A DNA stretch of 64,000 nucleotides from Bacteroidota bacterium (GCA_023392125.1 JAEVZS010000026.1:1-64000); one strand, 5' to 3'. Shown: positions 44,194 to 53,244, numbered from the stretch's first letter. The notes: generated by a model from the sequence alone, not told the origin. A program made the numbers and translations.

Positions 44194-44982
44194 ATGAAAA
44201 ACTATATACTAACTGCTGAAAATGTGCAGGTATCCTTCGATGGATTCATGGCACTGGACATCGATCATTTTCATCTGGAAGAAAACGAGCTACGGGTAGT
44301 AATCGGCCCGAATGGCGCAGGCAAAACAACATTTATGGATATACTCTGCGGCAAAACCAAAGCAAGCCGGGGCACCATTACAGTAGATGGAAAAAATATT
44401 ACCAAAATGAGTGAACGCAGGATCTCGGATCTGGGTATCGGGCGTAAATTTCAGACACCTTCGGTCTTCACCAGCCTCACAGTATATGACAATATGTACC
44501 TGGCAATAAAAACACGAAAGACCGTCTTTAACACCTTATTCGCCAAACAGAACAGAGCAATCACAGAAAAGATTGAATATATCGCATCCCGTACAGGGCT
44601 GGAAAATGGATTGCATCGTATTGCAGGCTCCCTTTCTCACGGACAGAAGCAATGGCTTGAAATTGCTATTGTCTTGCTTCAGGAACCCCGAATACTTCTG
44701 ATTGATGAGCCTGCGGCCGGTATGACCGATGCTGAAACAGAAAAAACCGGTGAGATGTTAAAGGAGCTGAGCGCCAATCATTCCATCATTGTCATAGAAC
44801 ATGATATGGAATTTGTCCGGCAGATCGCCCGTACGGTAACTGTATTGGCAGAAGGCAAACGCCTGGTAGAAGGCCCTATGGACGTAGTACAAAATGACGA
44901 ACGGGTTATCGAGCGCTATCTTGGGAAACGTAATAAAGGGCAAAAAACAAGTATTCAACCAACCAGCTTCGCAACGGCATAA
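44194..44982 (+). CDS. urtD: Urea ABC transporter ATP-binding protein UrtD
   Basis: The 262-residue LivG-type ATPase has Walker A GPNGAGKTT, Q-loop GRKFQTPSVF, signature SLSHGQKQWLEIA, Walker B ILLIDEPAAGM and switch His in VIEHDMEFV. SHGQKQWLEI instead of SGGQ is characteristic of UrtD. A C-terminal tail of about 15 residues after RYLGKRN is not conserved. It energises uptake together with UrtE, which starts 4 bp downstream. Confidence 0.95.
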   Translation: MKNYILTAENVQVSFDGFMALDIDHFHLEENELRVVIGPNGAGKTTFMDILCGKTKASRGTITVDGKNITKMSERRISDLGIGRKFQTPSVFTSLTVYDNMYLAIKTRKTVFNTLFAKQNRAITEKIEYIASRTGLENGLHRIAGSLSHGQKQWLEIAIVLLQEPRILLIDEPAAGMTDAETEKTGEMLKELSANHSIIVIEHDMEFVRQIARTVTVLAEGKRLVEGPMDVVQNDERVIERYLGKRNKGQKTSIQPTSFATA

Positions 44983-44986
44983 TACG

Positions 44987-45694
44987 ATGGAAACACTCTT
45001 AAAAATCGAACATCTTGACACGTATTACGGAGAAAGTCAGATTCTCAGAAATATAAACCTTCAGATACGCAAAGGCGCTATCACTACCATCATGGGCAGG
45101 AACGGTGTCGGAAAATCAACACTGCTCAAAACCTTAACCGGCCTGCTCAAAGCAGCAAAAGGGAAGATACTATACAAAGGAAACGATATTACCGAAGAAA
45201 CTACTGACAAAAGAGCCAGATCCGGCATAGGATATGTACCTCAGGGAAGAGAAATATTCCCCAAACTCAGTGTTTTCGAGAATCTGCAACTTGGCCTCGA
45301 AGCCCGCAGAGACAGATTACGCAAAGTCCCGGAAGATGAGATTTACGAACTTTTTCCGGTATTGGGCCAAATGAAAAAACGCATGGGCGGCAACCTGAGT
45401 GGCGGACAACAGCAACAACTTGCTATAGCGCGCGCATTGGTTGGTAAACCGGATGTCCTGCTTCTGGATGAGCCAACGGAAGGAATCCAGCCTTCCATCA
45501 TAGATGATATCGAGACGGTACTTAAGAAACTCAAAAACTCCGGTGAATACTCAATTATCCTGGTAGAACAATCGCTCGACTTTGCCAGAGAAGTTACAGA
45601 CCATTACTATATCCTTGAAAGAGGCTCCGTTGTCCTGGAGGGGGCCGCCGAAGAACTCAGCGATGATCACCTCAAGCGCTACCTTACTTTCTGA
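44987..45694 (+). CDS. urtE: Urea ABC transporter ATP-binding protein UrtE
   Basis: The product is 235 residues from ATG 44987 (METLLKIEHLDTYYGESQIL); an upstream frame overlapping urtD is not used. The LivF-type motifs are Walker A GRNGVGKST, Q-loop YVPQGREIFPKLSVFENL, signature NLSGGQQQQLAIARAL, Walker B VLLLDEPTEGIQPSI and switch LVEQSLDFA. The block LDEPTEGIQPSII is the UrtE form. It is the last gene of the operon. The 161-bp convergent spacer to aqpZ has no clear hairpin. Confidence 0.95.
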   Translation: METLLKIEHLDTYYGESQILRNINLQIRKGAITTIMGRNGVGKSTLLKTLTGLLKAAKGKILYKGNDITEETTDKRARSGIGYVPQGREIFPKLSVFENLQLGLEARRDRLRKVPEDEIYELFPVLGQMKKRMGGNLSGGQQQQLAIARALVGKPDVLLLDEPTEGIQPSIIDDIETVLKKLKNSGEYSIILVEQSLDFAREVTDHYYILERGSVVLEGAAEELSDDHLKRYLTF

Positions 45695-45855
45695 CGACAG
45701 AATAGATCTAAGAAAAAATTGTTCTGGTGTAATTCCCAATATACTAAATAAGGTTATACTGTCCTCTGACCGGGTATATCCTGGCAGAGTCGGCAGTATA
45801 AGTTCAATGATCTGCTCACGAAATAACAAACACTTTACCGAATCTTATGATCTGG

Positions 45856-46527
45856 CTATCGTAATAATTTATAAGCAAAACCGGCAAGCATTCCAGCAAC
45901 CAGGGGAACTGCTATAAATACCCAGAGCTGCTCCATAGCCCAGCCTCCGACAAATATAGCCTGACTAATGCTTCTCGCCGGATTTACCGATGTATTGGTC
46001 ACCGGAATACTAATCAGGTGAATAAGTGTAAGCCCCAATCCTATCGCAATACCTGCAAAACCTATTGGTAATCGTTCATCGGTCGCACCCAGAATAATGA
46101 TTAAAAACATAAATGTCATAACAAACTCGCACAATACAGCAGCCGGCAAACCATATCCGCCCGGAGAGTGCTCACCATAGCCATTTGCTGCAAAATCACC
46201 GATAGCATCCCCGTTGCCAGTCGCGATTACATAAAGCACCGCGGCAGCAAGAATTCCACCTAATACCTGCGATACCATATAAGGCAAAACCTCTTTACCA
46301 CTGATTCGACCACCAGCCCATAACCCCAAAGTAACTGCAGGATTCAGATGTGTACCGGATAACTGACCTAACGTATAAAAAAATGTTAGAACAGTAAGGC
46401 CAAATGCCAATGCTACTCCTGCAAAACCGATACCCGTTTCAGGAAATTTCGCAGCGAGTACAGCACTGCCACAACCTCCCAGTACAAGCCAGAAAGTCCC
46501 TAAAAATTCTACTAAATTCTTCTTCAT
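45856..46527 (-). CDS. aqpZ: Aquaporin Z-type water channel
   Basis: The 223-residue, six-helix MIP channel has both NPA boxes: HLNPAVTLG (Asn62) and SVNPARS (Asn182). The selectivity filter fits water-specific AqpZ: Phe42 in helix 2, His170 in TLIHLISIPV, Thr179 in NTSVNP and Arg185. With His and Arg both present, bulky solutes such as glycerol or urea should be excluded, so despite its place beside the urea importer it is better read as a water channel. It is convergent with urtE, so it is not in the operon. Confidence 0.93.
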   Translation of the reverse strand: MKKNLVEFLGTFWLVLGGCGSAVLAAKFPETGIGFAGVALAFGLTVLTFFYTLGQLSGTHLNPAVTLGLWAGGRISGKEVLPYMVSQVLGGILAAAVLYVIATGNGDAIGDFAANGYGEHSPGGYGLPAAVLCEFVMTFMFLIIILGATDERLPIGFAGIAIGLGLTLIHLISIPVTNTSVNPARSISQAIFVGGWAMEQLWVFIAVPLVAGMLAGFAYKLLR

Positions 46528-46881
46528 AGTGACTCAAAAAATTATGTGTGTTGTGACCAATCATGTTCATTAAAAAAACAATTAGTCGCCATTATCCTAA
46601 AACAGGGAAAACAAACGCAGTAAAAACCATAAAACCCTGTCATTATTTAGAGTTACGGTTATTATGACTGAAAAACAACTATACTTCTTTCAGCTTTGCT
46701 TTATGAAACTATTCTTATTCTCTTTTCTTCACACCATCAAAAAAGCATTCTGCACTACTTGTTAAAAAAAATTACCCCCTGACCAATCAGTAAAAATAGC
46801 TTTGACAAAAAAATACCGCCTAACAACTCATTACAACTGCTACACGATAAATACTATATTGGATTAGAACAGCGCTATAAA
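46528..46881. other. AT-rich spacer upstream of aqpZ
   Basis: The 354 bp contain the aqpZ promoter region and the end of the MORN-like gene transcript. All frames are broken by frequent stops, and no strong hairpin or repeat was noticed. Confidence 0.5.
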
Positions 46882-48795
46882 TCAAGCCGCATCCATTTGA
46901 TGAACAATTAACCTAAGCATACGCTCCGGTTTCTTTTCCTGCCGGACCCGTCTTTCCAGACGTTTGGCCTGGGTATCTTCCCTGGATACAAAGTTCAGCA
47001 AATAATCATACAGTCTGAACTGACGACCCCACATCTCGGACCATTTCACCCACTCCTTCTCATCTTTCAGTTCATTTATAGTATAAGGCCACATATACGT
47101 CAATACGTTATTGATAAAACGTTTTTTGGCCGTGATTTCAATATCGTTTACTCCGGTATATGGATTATAGGCCAGATAGGTATAATGAGATCTTAATACA
47201 GAAGCCATCCTGTTAAATTCGGCAACCTTTTCCTGCCACACTTCCAGCGAATCAAGATGGAGCATCACTTCATTCCCGATCCTTAGCGCGTCTTCATACT
47301 GATCGGTCCGGGCATATTCCTGAAGCAGCTTCTGCAGATTCCCTTTCACCCATTTAGTATTGATTTCAGCTCCGATTCCGGCTTTATCGGCATAAAAGGC
47401 CTGAACTTCCTGAAATCTTTCTACCATACGGTCTTCAAGCTCTTTGAGCTCTCCTTCTCTCTTCAGAGCAATACGGGCGCTTTCTACAATATGGTAATAC
47501 TCCGGAAGAACGGACTCATTTTTTACAAGCAGATTCCTCAGCTCCCCGAAAATATTGGCGGTGTCCGCATTAATTGCTACCGGAGACAGCTCCACTTCGA
47601 GTGAATCATAAACTTCACCTTGGGTTTTTCTAAGCATATTGAGTCCGCTGACCCAATGCTGCACACCCTGATCGTTCCTGTTTTTGTAGGTGAAAAGAGG
47701 AAATTCCGTACGACTCAGCAAAGAATCTATATAGTTAAGCCGGACAAGATTCAGTTGCAGAAATGCAATGGTTGTATCCAGCTGACCGCTTCTCGAACGA
47801 TGTATATAAATATTACCGGACAACTGCTCTTCAATAGAGTCGCGCTGACTTTTTATCAGTTCACGGCTATAAGCGATATCCTCTTTTTCTTCGGGGCTCA
47901 ACGGATATTCCAGTTTCTTAAATACTGGAATATCGCGAACAAATTCAAATGGAAAAACTTCCAGATCCCAGCCTTTTAGAAAATAATAATTCATATCATA
48001 GTTGACCAGACCGGAAGCTCTGCTCCCATATTCATCCATTTCAAAACGCTCATTTCCTATGCGTTTTCCTTCAAACAGCTCCGCATTTCCTGAATGCTCA
48101 ATAAACCGGATATTCTGTTCAAATTTCCTTACTGATAAAACACCATTATCCGTTGTTTTAACCTCAGTGAGGAGCCCCTTTTTATAAATCCGTTCCTCCT
48201 TTATGAGCGCTCCCTCATGGTTTTGATAATAATAGCTCCAGGTTCCGGTAGCCACACCCTGATCATCGCACTGACCTTTCAGTCTCAATATATTCTTATG
48301 TATGGTGTTTTCAAGTGATAATGCCCCATAAGGTTTCCCATTCTTATATCCGATATCAATGCGGATCAGTGCCCGGGGAGAGCCTCCGTTACCGGCAACA
48401 CTATCCAGTATAAAAGCCCACTTTCCTTCCGGTCTGCCTTCTGCAAAGCTGCCTTCCCAGCGCATACGCTGTCCCTTTGCATTGAAAACCGGACGAATAC
48501 TTTCTCCGACATGAATGGTATAATTCCAGCTTCCTTCTTCCCAGATCCATTTTCCGACCGGCAGATGATTACGGGTCTGCCCTTTGACCCGGTATGTTTT
48601 CAGACCGAGGCTGTCAAGTTCACGCCAGCGTATATCCAACGATCCCTGCTGGGGCAGAATCGAATCGACATACAATCCGGAATGGCGAATTTCTCCCTTG
48701 ACTCCGTATTCATCTTCTATAATTCTGACCTGCTGGGCATATGACTGATAAACGCCCGCCAGCATGGTCAGAAACAACATCAAAAAACGCATCAT
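46882..48795 (-). CDS. Exported MORN-like/coiled-coil protein of unknown function
   Basis: The 637-residue protein has a signal peptide (to about residue 20, SYAQ). The N-terminal third (about 70-220) has MORN/YwqK-like repeats: GKWIWEEGSWNYTIH, RWEGSFAEGRPEGKWAFI, GYKNGKPYGALSLE, GTWSYYYQNHEGALIKEERI. The remainder is mainly alpha-helical and charged (about 300-637), with likely coiled-coil segments (LKELEDRMVERFQEVQAFY) and a very basic end (KRLERRVRQEKKPERMLRL). I do not recognise the whole protein. Its ATG overlaps the end of the upstream DUF2490 gene by 4 bp, so the two are coupled and probably act together in the periplasm or at the outer membrane. Confidence 0.65.
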   Translation of the reverse strand: MMRFLMLFLTMLAGVYQSYAQQVRIIEDEYGVKGEIRHSGLYVDSILPQQGSLDIRWRELDSLGLKTYRVKGQTRNHLPVGKWIWEEGSWNYTIHVGESIRPVFNAKGQRMRWEGSFAEGRPEGKWAFILDSVAGNGGSPRALIRIDIGYKNGKPYGALSLENTIHKNILRLKGQCDDQGVATGTWSYYYQNHEGALIKEERIYKKGLLTEVKTTDNGVLSVRKFEQNIRFIEHSGNAELFEGKRIGNERFEMDEYGSRASGLVNYDMNYYFLKGWDLEVFPFEFVRDIPVFKKLEYPLSPEEKEDIAYSRELIKSQRDSIEEQLSGNIYIHRSRSGQLDTTIAFLQLNLVRLNYIDSLLSRTEFPLFTYKNRNDQGVQHWVSGLNMLRKTQGEVYDSLEVELSPVAINADTANIFGELRNLLVKNESVLPEYYHIVESARIALKREGELKELEDRMVERFQEVQAFYADKAGIGAEINTKWVKGNLQKLLQEYARTDQYEDALRIGNEVMLHLDSLEVWQEKVAEFNRMASVLRSHYTYLAYNPYTGVNDIEITAKKRFINNVLTYMWPYTINELKDEKEWVKWSEMWGRQFRLYDYLLNFVSREDTQAKRLERRVRQEKKPERMLRLIVHQMDAA

Positions 48796-49601
48796 TTATC
48801 CTGTTTTTTAGTAAAGAAAGACTGCATCAGATCGTCCATATTATAAGCTACAGCAAGCTGCGCAACATGATCTGTCTGACCACTGGTTTTTCCCGGGATA
48901 TTTACAAACTGATTCAGATAGCCCAGCTGAAAGTTCATTTTAGGACTAACCTGGTATCCGATACCCGCAAAAAATCTGTTTCTGTCAAATACCCGCGCCG
49001 GTTCACTTTTGAAATTGATCATTATCTCATTGTTCATCGAAACAAATAAATGACGTAAATGCGGACTTACGGAATACAAAGGATAAAGCGTCTGGAAACG
49101 ATACCGGATCCGGTAATCTATCTGATCGGTCTTACTAGTCAGATTATTTATAAAACGCTGCTCCAGTCTGTACCGGTGCTCCATAAATATAAAGGTCGTT
49201 TTCTGTCTCAGAATCAACTGCTGCCAGATTCTGTTTTCTGACACGCGGGAACCGATAACCTCATCACTGGTGGGCTCATTAAAAAAATAGCCGTATCCTA
49301 CGGTAGCCATTGCGAATGGCTTTATATAGAAATTCAAGCCTGTACGAACAAGAAATGTCTCTACCGTATGCGGTAAAAAGAAATTCCTTAACTGTACTTC
49401 CGAATGAATCCCTATGCGGGAGTTAATTTTATTATCTCCCGTATAGGCAAGCCAGTATCCACCCGGATCGGGAGCTGTTTTATTGCCTTGCGCAAACAGG
49501 GAAAGATTGGATGCAAAAAAAACAAAAAGAAATACTGTCGCGACTCTTCTGGTCACAATACTCCAATAGTTCAAAACGCTAAAATTTATCGTGAGATACA
49601 A
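48792..49601 (-). CDS. DUF2490 family predicted outer-membrane barrel protein
   Basis: The product is up to 269 residues. The signal peptide is VATVFLFVFFASNLSLFAQ. Either the ATG at 49601 or a GTG at 49556, which gives a more usual signal length, may be the start. The mature part matches DUF2490: GGYWLAYTGDNKINSRIGIHSE, VRTGLNFYIKPFAMATVGYG, FMEHRYRLEQRF, NRFFAGIGYQVSPKMNFQLGYL. Strands alternate as in a small outer-membrane barrel. The function of the family is not known. It is the first gene of a two-gene coupled unit with the MORN-like protein. Confidence 0.85.
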   Translation of the reverse strand: MYLTINFSVLNYWSIVTRRVATVFLFVFFASNLSLFAQGNKTAPDPGGYWLAYTGDNKINSRIGIHSEVQLRNFFLPHTVETFLVRTGLNFYIKPFAMATVGYGYFFNEPTSDEVIGSRVSENRIWQQLILRQKTTFIFMEHRYRLEQRFINNLTSKTDQIDYRIRYRFQTLYPLYSVSPHLRHLFVSMNNEIMINFKSEPARVFDRNRFFAGIGYQVSPKMNFQLGYLNQFVNIPGKTSGQTDHVAQLAVAYNMDDLMQSFFTKKQDK

Positions 49602-49621
49602 AGTTAATTTTTTCTTTGGAA

Positions 49622-49770
49622 ATAGCCCCCCATGCGGGCTATCTGAAATAAATTAACGAATTAGCCGAATACACCTTATAAGAATTTATCCGCTAAAGCG
49701 GATCAGTATATTTTACTATAACATTGAAAAACGAAATTGTTTCGGACTGTCAGCGCATTTATAAATGCGC
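49622..49770. repeat. Cluster of short perfect palindromes
   Basis: Three hairpins lie within 150 bp: ATAGCCC/GGGCTAT (49622-49628 and 49636-49642), ATCCGC-TAAA-GCGGAT (49688-49703) and the uninterrupted 18-bp palindrome GCGCATTTATAAATGCGC (49753-49770). The region sits between the DUF2490 start and the end of the hydrolase gene. It could carry a DUF2490 promoter with an operator, or be a patch of repetitive extragenic palindromes. Confidence 0.55.
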
Positions 49771-49804
49771 TTCTACATTACAGACAAAACAAAATGCAAA
49801 AATT

Positions 49805-49844
49805 ATAAAAGAATGGTTTTCTACAACAGGAACCATTCTTTTAT
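49805..49844 (-). terminator. Intrinsic terminator of the alpha/beta hydrolase gene
   Basis: The perfect 14-bp arms 49805-49818 (ATAAAAGAATGGTT) and 49831-49844 are followed, in the minus direction, by TAATTTTT. It lies 14 bp past the stop of the hydrolase gene. Confidence 0.85.
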
Positions 49845-49857
49845 CCTTTCGAAGGGA

Positions 49858-50784
49858 TTAACCCAAATACTCCGTAAAAAAAGGAATGATTTGCTCCAAT
49901 GCTTTTCCGGTAGCTTCCGGCTGGTCGTACAAATCATAATGACTTGCACCTGCTACCACCTGAAGTGATTTTTTCGCAGAAGCCGCTTTACTGAACAACT
50001 CATAACCATCTTTGTACGAACCGAATGCTCCTACTTTATCTCCGATAATAATGTGCAACGGTTGCGTTAGTAAATGTTCTGCCAAATGGAACGCATCAAA
50101 ACCTACAGCTGCCGCTAATCCCGAAAACAACAATTTGTTTGGCGAACAAGCGTGCTGCCCCCTTGGAGTGGTATAATAATCTACCGCCTCTACAATGTCG
50201 ATGTCGTTTAATCCCGCTTGTTTTCTCTCTTCTTCATTAGGAACTACATAAGTTGTGATGAAAGGTTCCGCACCGTTCGCTTCTGCTGTACGTTGTGTCG
50301 CGATCGCTTCCAGTGTTCTGATAGCCGCTCCCGGAGTATAATCTCCCTCGCGCATAATACGACCATAATTTGCACCTACTACAGTTACAACAGCCTTAAA
50401 CCTTCTCTCGGTCATTGCCGCATTTGCCGCATAACCGCCGCCGCCACAAACACCCAATACACCGATACGGTCATTGTCTACATAAGAAAGTGTCGTCAGA
50501 TAATCTGCCGCGCAACGGAAATCTTCCACACGGGTCGCAGGGTCTTCCAAAAACCTTGGTTTGCCGCCGCTTTCTCCCTGGTGCGAAGCATCAAATGCCA
50601 GCGTAATAAAACCCGCTTCCGCCAGCGCTTTACCGTAAATATTTCCTGAAGTTTGGTTTTTACAGCTGCTGATCGGGTGTGCGCAAACTACCGCAGGATA
50701 TGTTTTAGACTCGTCGAAATCTTTTGGGAACTGCATAACGGCTGCCACTTCCCAGTTCTTGTGTTTAAATTTTACTTCTTTCAT
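49858..50784 (-). CDS. Alpha/beta hydrolase with a cysteine nucleophile (dienelactone-hydrolase-like)
   Basis: The 308-residue cytosolic enzyme has no signal peptide. The nucleophile elbow is GVLGVCGGGGYAA, with Cys113 where most members have Ser. Asp249 (IIIGDKVG) and His282 (GASHYDLYD) complete the triad. The oxyanion-side HPISS and the cap (about 130-215) fit a DLH/YcjY-like subgroup. Cys nucleophiles are known in dienelactone hydrolases; the substrate here is unknown. Genes of this type often sit beside AraC regulators in Bacteroidota accessory DNA, and one lies 4 kb away. Confidence 0.88.
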   Translation of the reverse strand: MKEVKFKHKNWEVAAVMQFPKDFDESKTYPAVVCAHPISSCKNQTSGNIYGKALAEAGFITLAFDASHQGESGGKPRFLEDPATRVEDFRCAADYLTTLSYVDNDRIGVLGVCGGGGYAANAAMTERRFKAVVTVVGANYGRIMREGDYTPGAAIRTLEAIATQRTAEANGAEPFITTYVVPNEEERKQAGLNDIDIVEAVDYYTTPRGQHACSPNKLLFSGLAAAVGFDAFHLAEHLLTQPLHIIIGDKVGAFGSYKDGYELFSKAASAKKSLQVVAGASHYDLYDQPEATGKALEQIIPFFTEYLG

Positions 50785-51209
50785 TGTTCTAATATTTTTT
50801 TAATTATTACTCATCAGGCAAAACAAATTTATACAACAACTATCCCTCAAAACGTAAACAGATTACTCTAAAAAGGATACATTTTACGGATTGAAAGTTA
50901 TATGGGCACCGATCATCCCGATAGTTGCCGGGACACAATAGCCAACAGTAAACAATCATACTAATAGACAGTTGAGATATTTGTCTAATTTTGTTGCACC
51001 TAATAAACAAGTTATTGACACTTCATAATGGCACGACTCAATGAAGCACCCGATTGTAGTACTAACTTCTTCTGACCAGTTGTATTAACACCAATAACAG
51101 AATGGACTATAAAAAGTATTGCTGAAAGAATAATTGACCTGAGCCCCCCTGACATACTGTTGTCACAACCTACATTATAGCTTTGTAGCTCAACAAAAAC
51201 TCAATCAAA
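50785..51209. other. Divergent spacer between hydrolase and GyrI-like genes
   Basis: The 425 bp carry stops in every frame and no strong repeat. The first 100 bp are AT-rich and likely include the hydrolase promoter, and the right end serves the GyrI-like gene. Confidence 0.45.
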
Positions 51210-51695
51210 ATGGACAAAGTAAAAATTGAACCTTTTAAGGTAATCGGAATTTCGGTAAGAACCACAAATGAAAACGGACAGGCTGCAAAAGAGATTGCAG
51301 ATTTGTGGGACAGGTTTATGGATGAAAAAATTTCAGAGACCATTCCCGACAAAATTGATAACACGGTATATTCCATATATACTGACTATGAAGGCGACCA
51401 TACAAAGCCATACACAGCAATTTTGGGTTGCAGGGTAGAAAACCTAAACGACATTCCTGACGGAATGATTGGAAAGTCGTTTGACGGTGGAAACTATATA
51501 AAACTTTTAGCCAAAGGTGACTTAACGAAAGGGCTGATACTAAATAAATGGAAAGAAATCTGGGAAATGGATTTAGATAGAGCATTTACCACAGACTTTG
51601 AAGTTTTTGGAGCAAAAGCTCAAAATCCGACAGATGCGGAGATTGAATTTTTAGTCGCCGTAAAACAGGCAGCAAATGTTGGCAGAACTTCATAA
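51210..51695 (+). CDS. GyrI-like/effector-binding domain protein
   Basis: The 161-residue protein resembles the stand-alone GyrI-like small-molecule-binding fold (SHV domain). Diagnostic pieces are IEPFKVIGISVRTTNENGQA, IADLWDRFMDEKI, VYSIYTDYEGDHTKPYTAILG, KSFDGGNYIKLLAKG and the conserved acidic helix TTDFEVFG. There is no DNA-binding domain. Relatives bind hydrophobic drugs or act as cyclopropanoid hydrolases. The gene overlaps the next by 20 bp, so both are made together. Base composition is AT-richer than in the urt genes. Confidence 0.85.
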   Translation: MDKVKIEPFKVIGISVRTTNENGQAAKEIADLWDRFMDEKISETIPDKIDNTVYSIYTDYEGDHTKPYTAILGCRVENLNDIPDGMIGKSFDGGNYIKLLAKGDLTKGLILNKWKEIWEMDLDRAFTTDFEVFGAKAQNPTDAEIEFLVAVKQAANVGRTS

Positions 51696-52047
51696 TTACT
51701 ATCTGAACAAAGAAGAGCCGAACAAAAGTTGCCTTCTTGCATTACGAAGTATTATTCTTGAGCAGGACACAAACGTTACCGAAACGCAAAAGTGGGGAAT
51801 GCCCTGCTTTTGCTATAAGAAGAAAATGTTTTGCTATTTGTGGACAGATAAAAAAACGGATGAACCTTATATTCTTATGGTAGAAGGGAAATACCTTGAC
51901 CATCCCGGATTGGAAGAAGGCGACCGTTCGCGAATGAAGATTTTCAGGGTTAATCCAAACAAGGACTTGCCGCTAAAAACAATAAAAAGCATTTTGCAAA
52001 AAGCCCTGGGTCTATACAGGACAGGCATAATAAAAATCAAAGAATAA
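51676..52047 (+). CDS. DUF1801-type protein (second copy)
   Basis: The product has 123 residues. The pattern LAELHNYYLNKEEPNKSCLL, QKWGMPCFCYKKKMFCYLWT, EPYILMVEGKYLDHPGLEEG and IKSILQKALGLYR is that of DUF1801 proteins. It overlaps the GyrI-like gene by 20 bp and is presumably translated by coupling. It is divergent from the DUF1801 protein at 689-1021. The function is unknown. Confidence 0.82.
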   Translation: MLAELHNYYLNKEEPNKSCLLALRSIILEQDTNVTETQKWGMPCFCYKKKMFCYLWTDKKTDEPYILMVEGKYLDHPGLEEGDRSRMKIFRVNPNKDLPLKTIKSILQKALGLYRTGIIKIKE

Positions 52048-52119
52048 CCGACAGAAAAGCACATACGGCTAACAATCGCTTACATCAGACAGGCGGCGCG
52101 TCGGATTCAGGTCAGTCAT

Positions 52120-53244
52120 TTACTTTTCCCACCATTTCTCAAACCGTTGCGGGCTGTCTTTCAGCATAACAGGCTCCCCAATCCTTGGTGTTATCAGATT
52201 AAAAGAATGTTTGCGGGCTGCTGCTTCTATTTTCTGCATTGGTTCGTACCATGGGTGTATTCCCAAAGCAAATTTTGAGTTGTGAACCGTCATCAATCGT
52301 TTGGGCTGCAGTTCTTCAATGGCTTTCACCAGATCATCAGGTATGATATGTATATGCCGAATCATTTCATTGTATTGTCCGTTTTCCATAATAGCAAGGT
52401 CAATCGTGCCAAAGCGCTCTTTGATTTGTTTGAAGTGTATATCATAGCCACCATCACCCGAAAGGTAAATATTCCCTAAATGACTTTGCAGCATGTAGCC
52501 TGCCCAAAGTGAATGATCAGAACCGAATCCTCTTCCTGAAAAATGACTTGACGGCACTGCCGTAAGCTTCATTCCGGCGGTTAAAGGAGTATCTTCATAC
52601 CAATCCAGCTCAATGATGTTTGCGGGATTGAAACCCCAATATTCAAAATGTGCGCCTGCTCCCAAAGGACAAATCACATTGCCGGTTCGGTCTTTTAGCC
52701 TGAGTATTGTTTTGTAATCCAGATGATCCCAATGGTCGTGAGTAATAACCAGATAGTCCACATCGGGCATATCTTCCGGCTGATAAAGGCTCGTACCACG
52801 AAAAGGCTTGTTGAAAAAGGATACCGGAGAACCCGAAATCAGCACAGGGTCAACTAAAATTCGTTTACACTCAACCTGTAAATACAGTGATGAATGCCCG
52901 AACCATACCAGAATATCTTTATCCAAAGGCAGATTGTTAAGGTCTGTCTTTATTGTGGGGATATCCTTATCCGGATGTACGTTTTTGGTTCTGTCAAAGA
53001 AAAGTTTCCATATACCCCGGATTTTCATTCCTGTGCTTACTGTCATATCTGCTCCGGATACATTTCTGAAAGTGCCGTTTTTGTAGTTCGGAGATTTTCT
53101 GATTCTTTCCAGGCGTTCGCCTTCGGGCTGTTTGCCAAACATAGGATGTCGCATAAAAAGGAAACTGCCTAATGCCAGCAAAGCTACCAAACCTATAATT
53201 CCGATTATCATATTTTTTAGTCTTTTCTGTATTCTGACCTTCAT
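52120..53244 (-). CDS. MBL-fold metallo-hydrolase (NAPE-PLD/UlaG-like), membrane-anchored
   Basis: The 374-residue protein has an N-terminal anchor helix (about residues 12-32, MIIGIIGLVALLALGSFLFM) and a metallo-beta-lactamase fold. The metal motif THDHWDHLDY (HxHxDH) is intact, later ligands are seen in VPSSHFSGRGF and LSGDGGYD, and the last His lies in VHNSKFALG. The pattern of WFGHSSLYLQVECKRILVDP, then PVSFFNKPFRGTS, is that of the NAPE-hydrolysing phospholipase D-like group. The lipid substrate is plausible but inferred. A start at the inner ATG (53211) is possible. Confidence 0.88.
   Translation of the reverse strand: MKVRIQKRLKNMIIGIIGLVALLALGSFLFMRHPMFGKQPEGERLERIRKSPNYKNGTFRNVSGADMTVSTGMKIRGIWKLFFDRTKNVHPDKDIPTIKTDLNNLPLDKDILVWFGHSSLYLQVECKRILVDPVLISGSPVSFFNKPFRGTSLYQPEDMPDVDYLVITHDHWDHLDYKTILRLKDRTGNVICPLGAGAHFEYWGFNPANIIELDWYEDTPLTAGMKLTAVPSSHFSGRGFGSDHSLWAGYMLQSHLGNIYLSGDGGYDIHFKQIKERFGTIDLAIMENGQYNEMIRHIHIIPDDLVKAIEELQPKRLMTVHNSKFALGIHPWYEPMQKIEAAARKHSFNLITPRIGEPVMLKDSPQRFEKWWEK

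Noticed and set aside
45856..46527. Aquaporin as a urea channel of the urt locus
   Set aside because: The pore residues match the narrow water-specific AqpZ filter, and the gene is on the opposite strand from urt.
49622..49844. Palindromes as insertion-sequence ends
   Set aside because: The hairpins differ from each other, there is no transposase and no target duplication; the last is simply a terminator.
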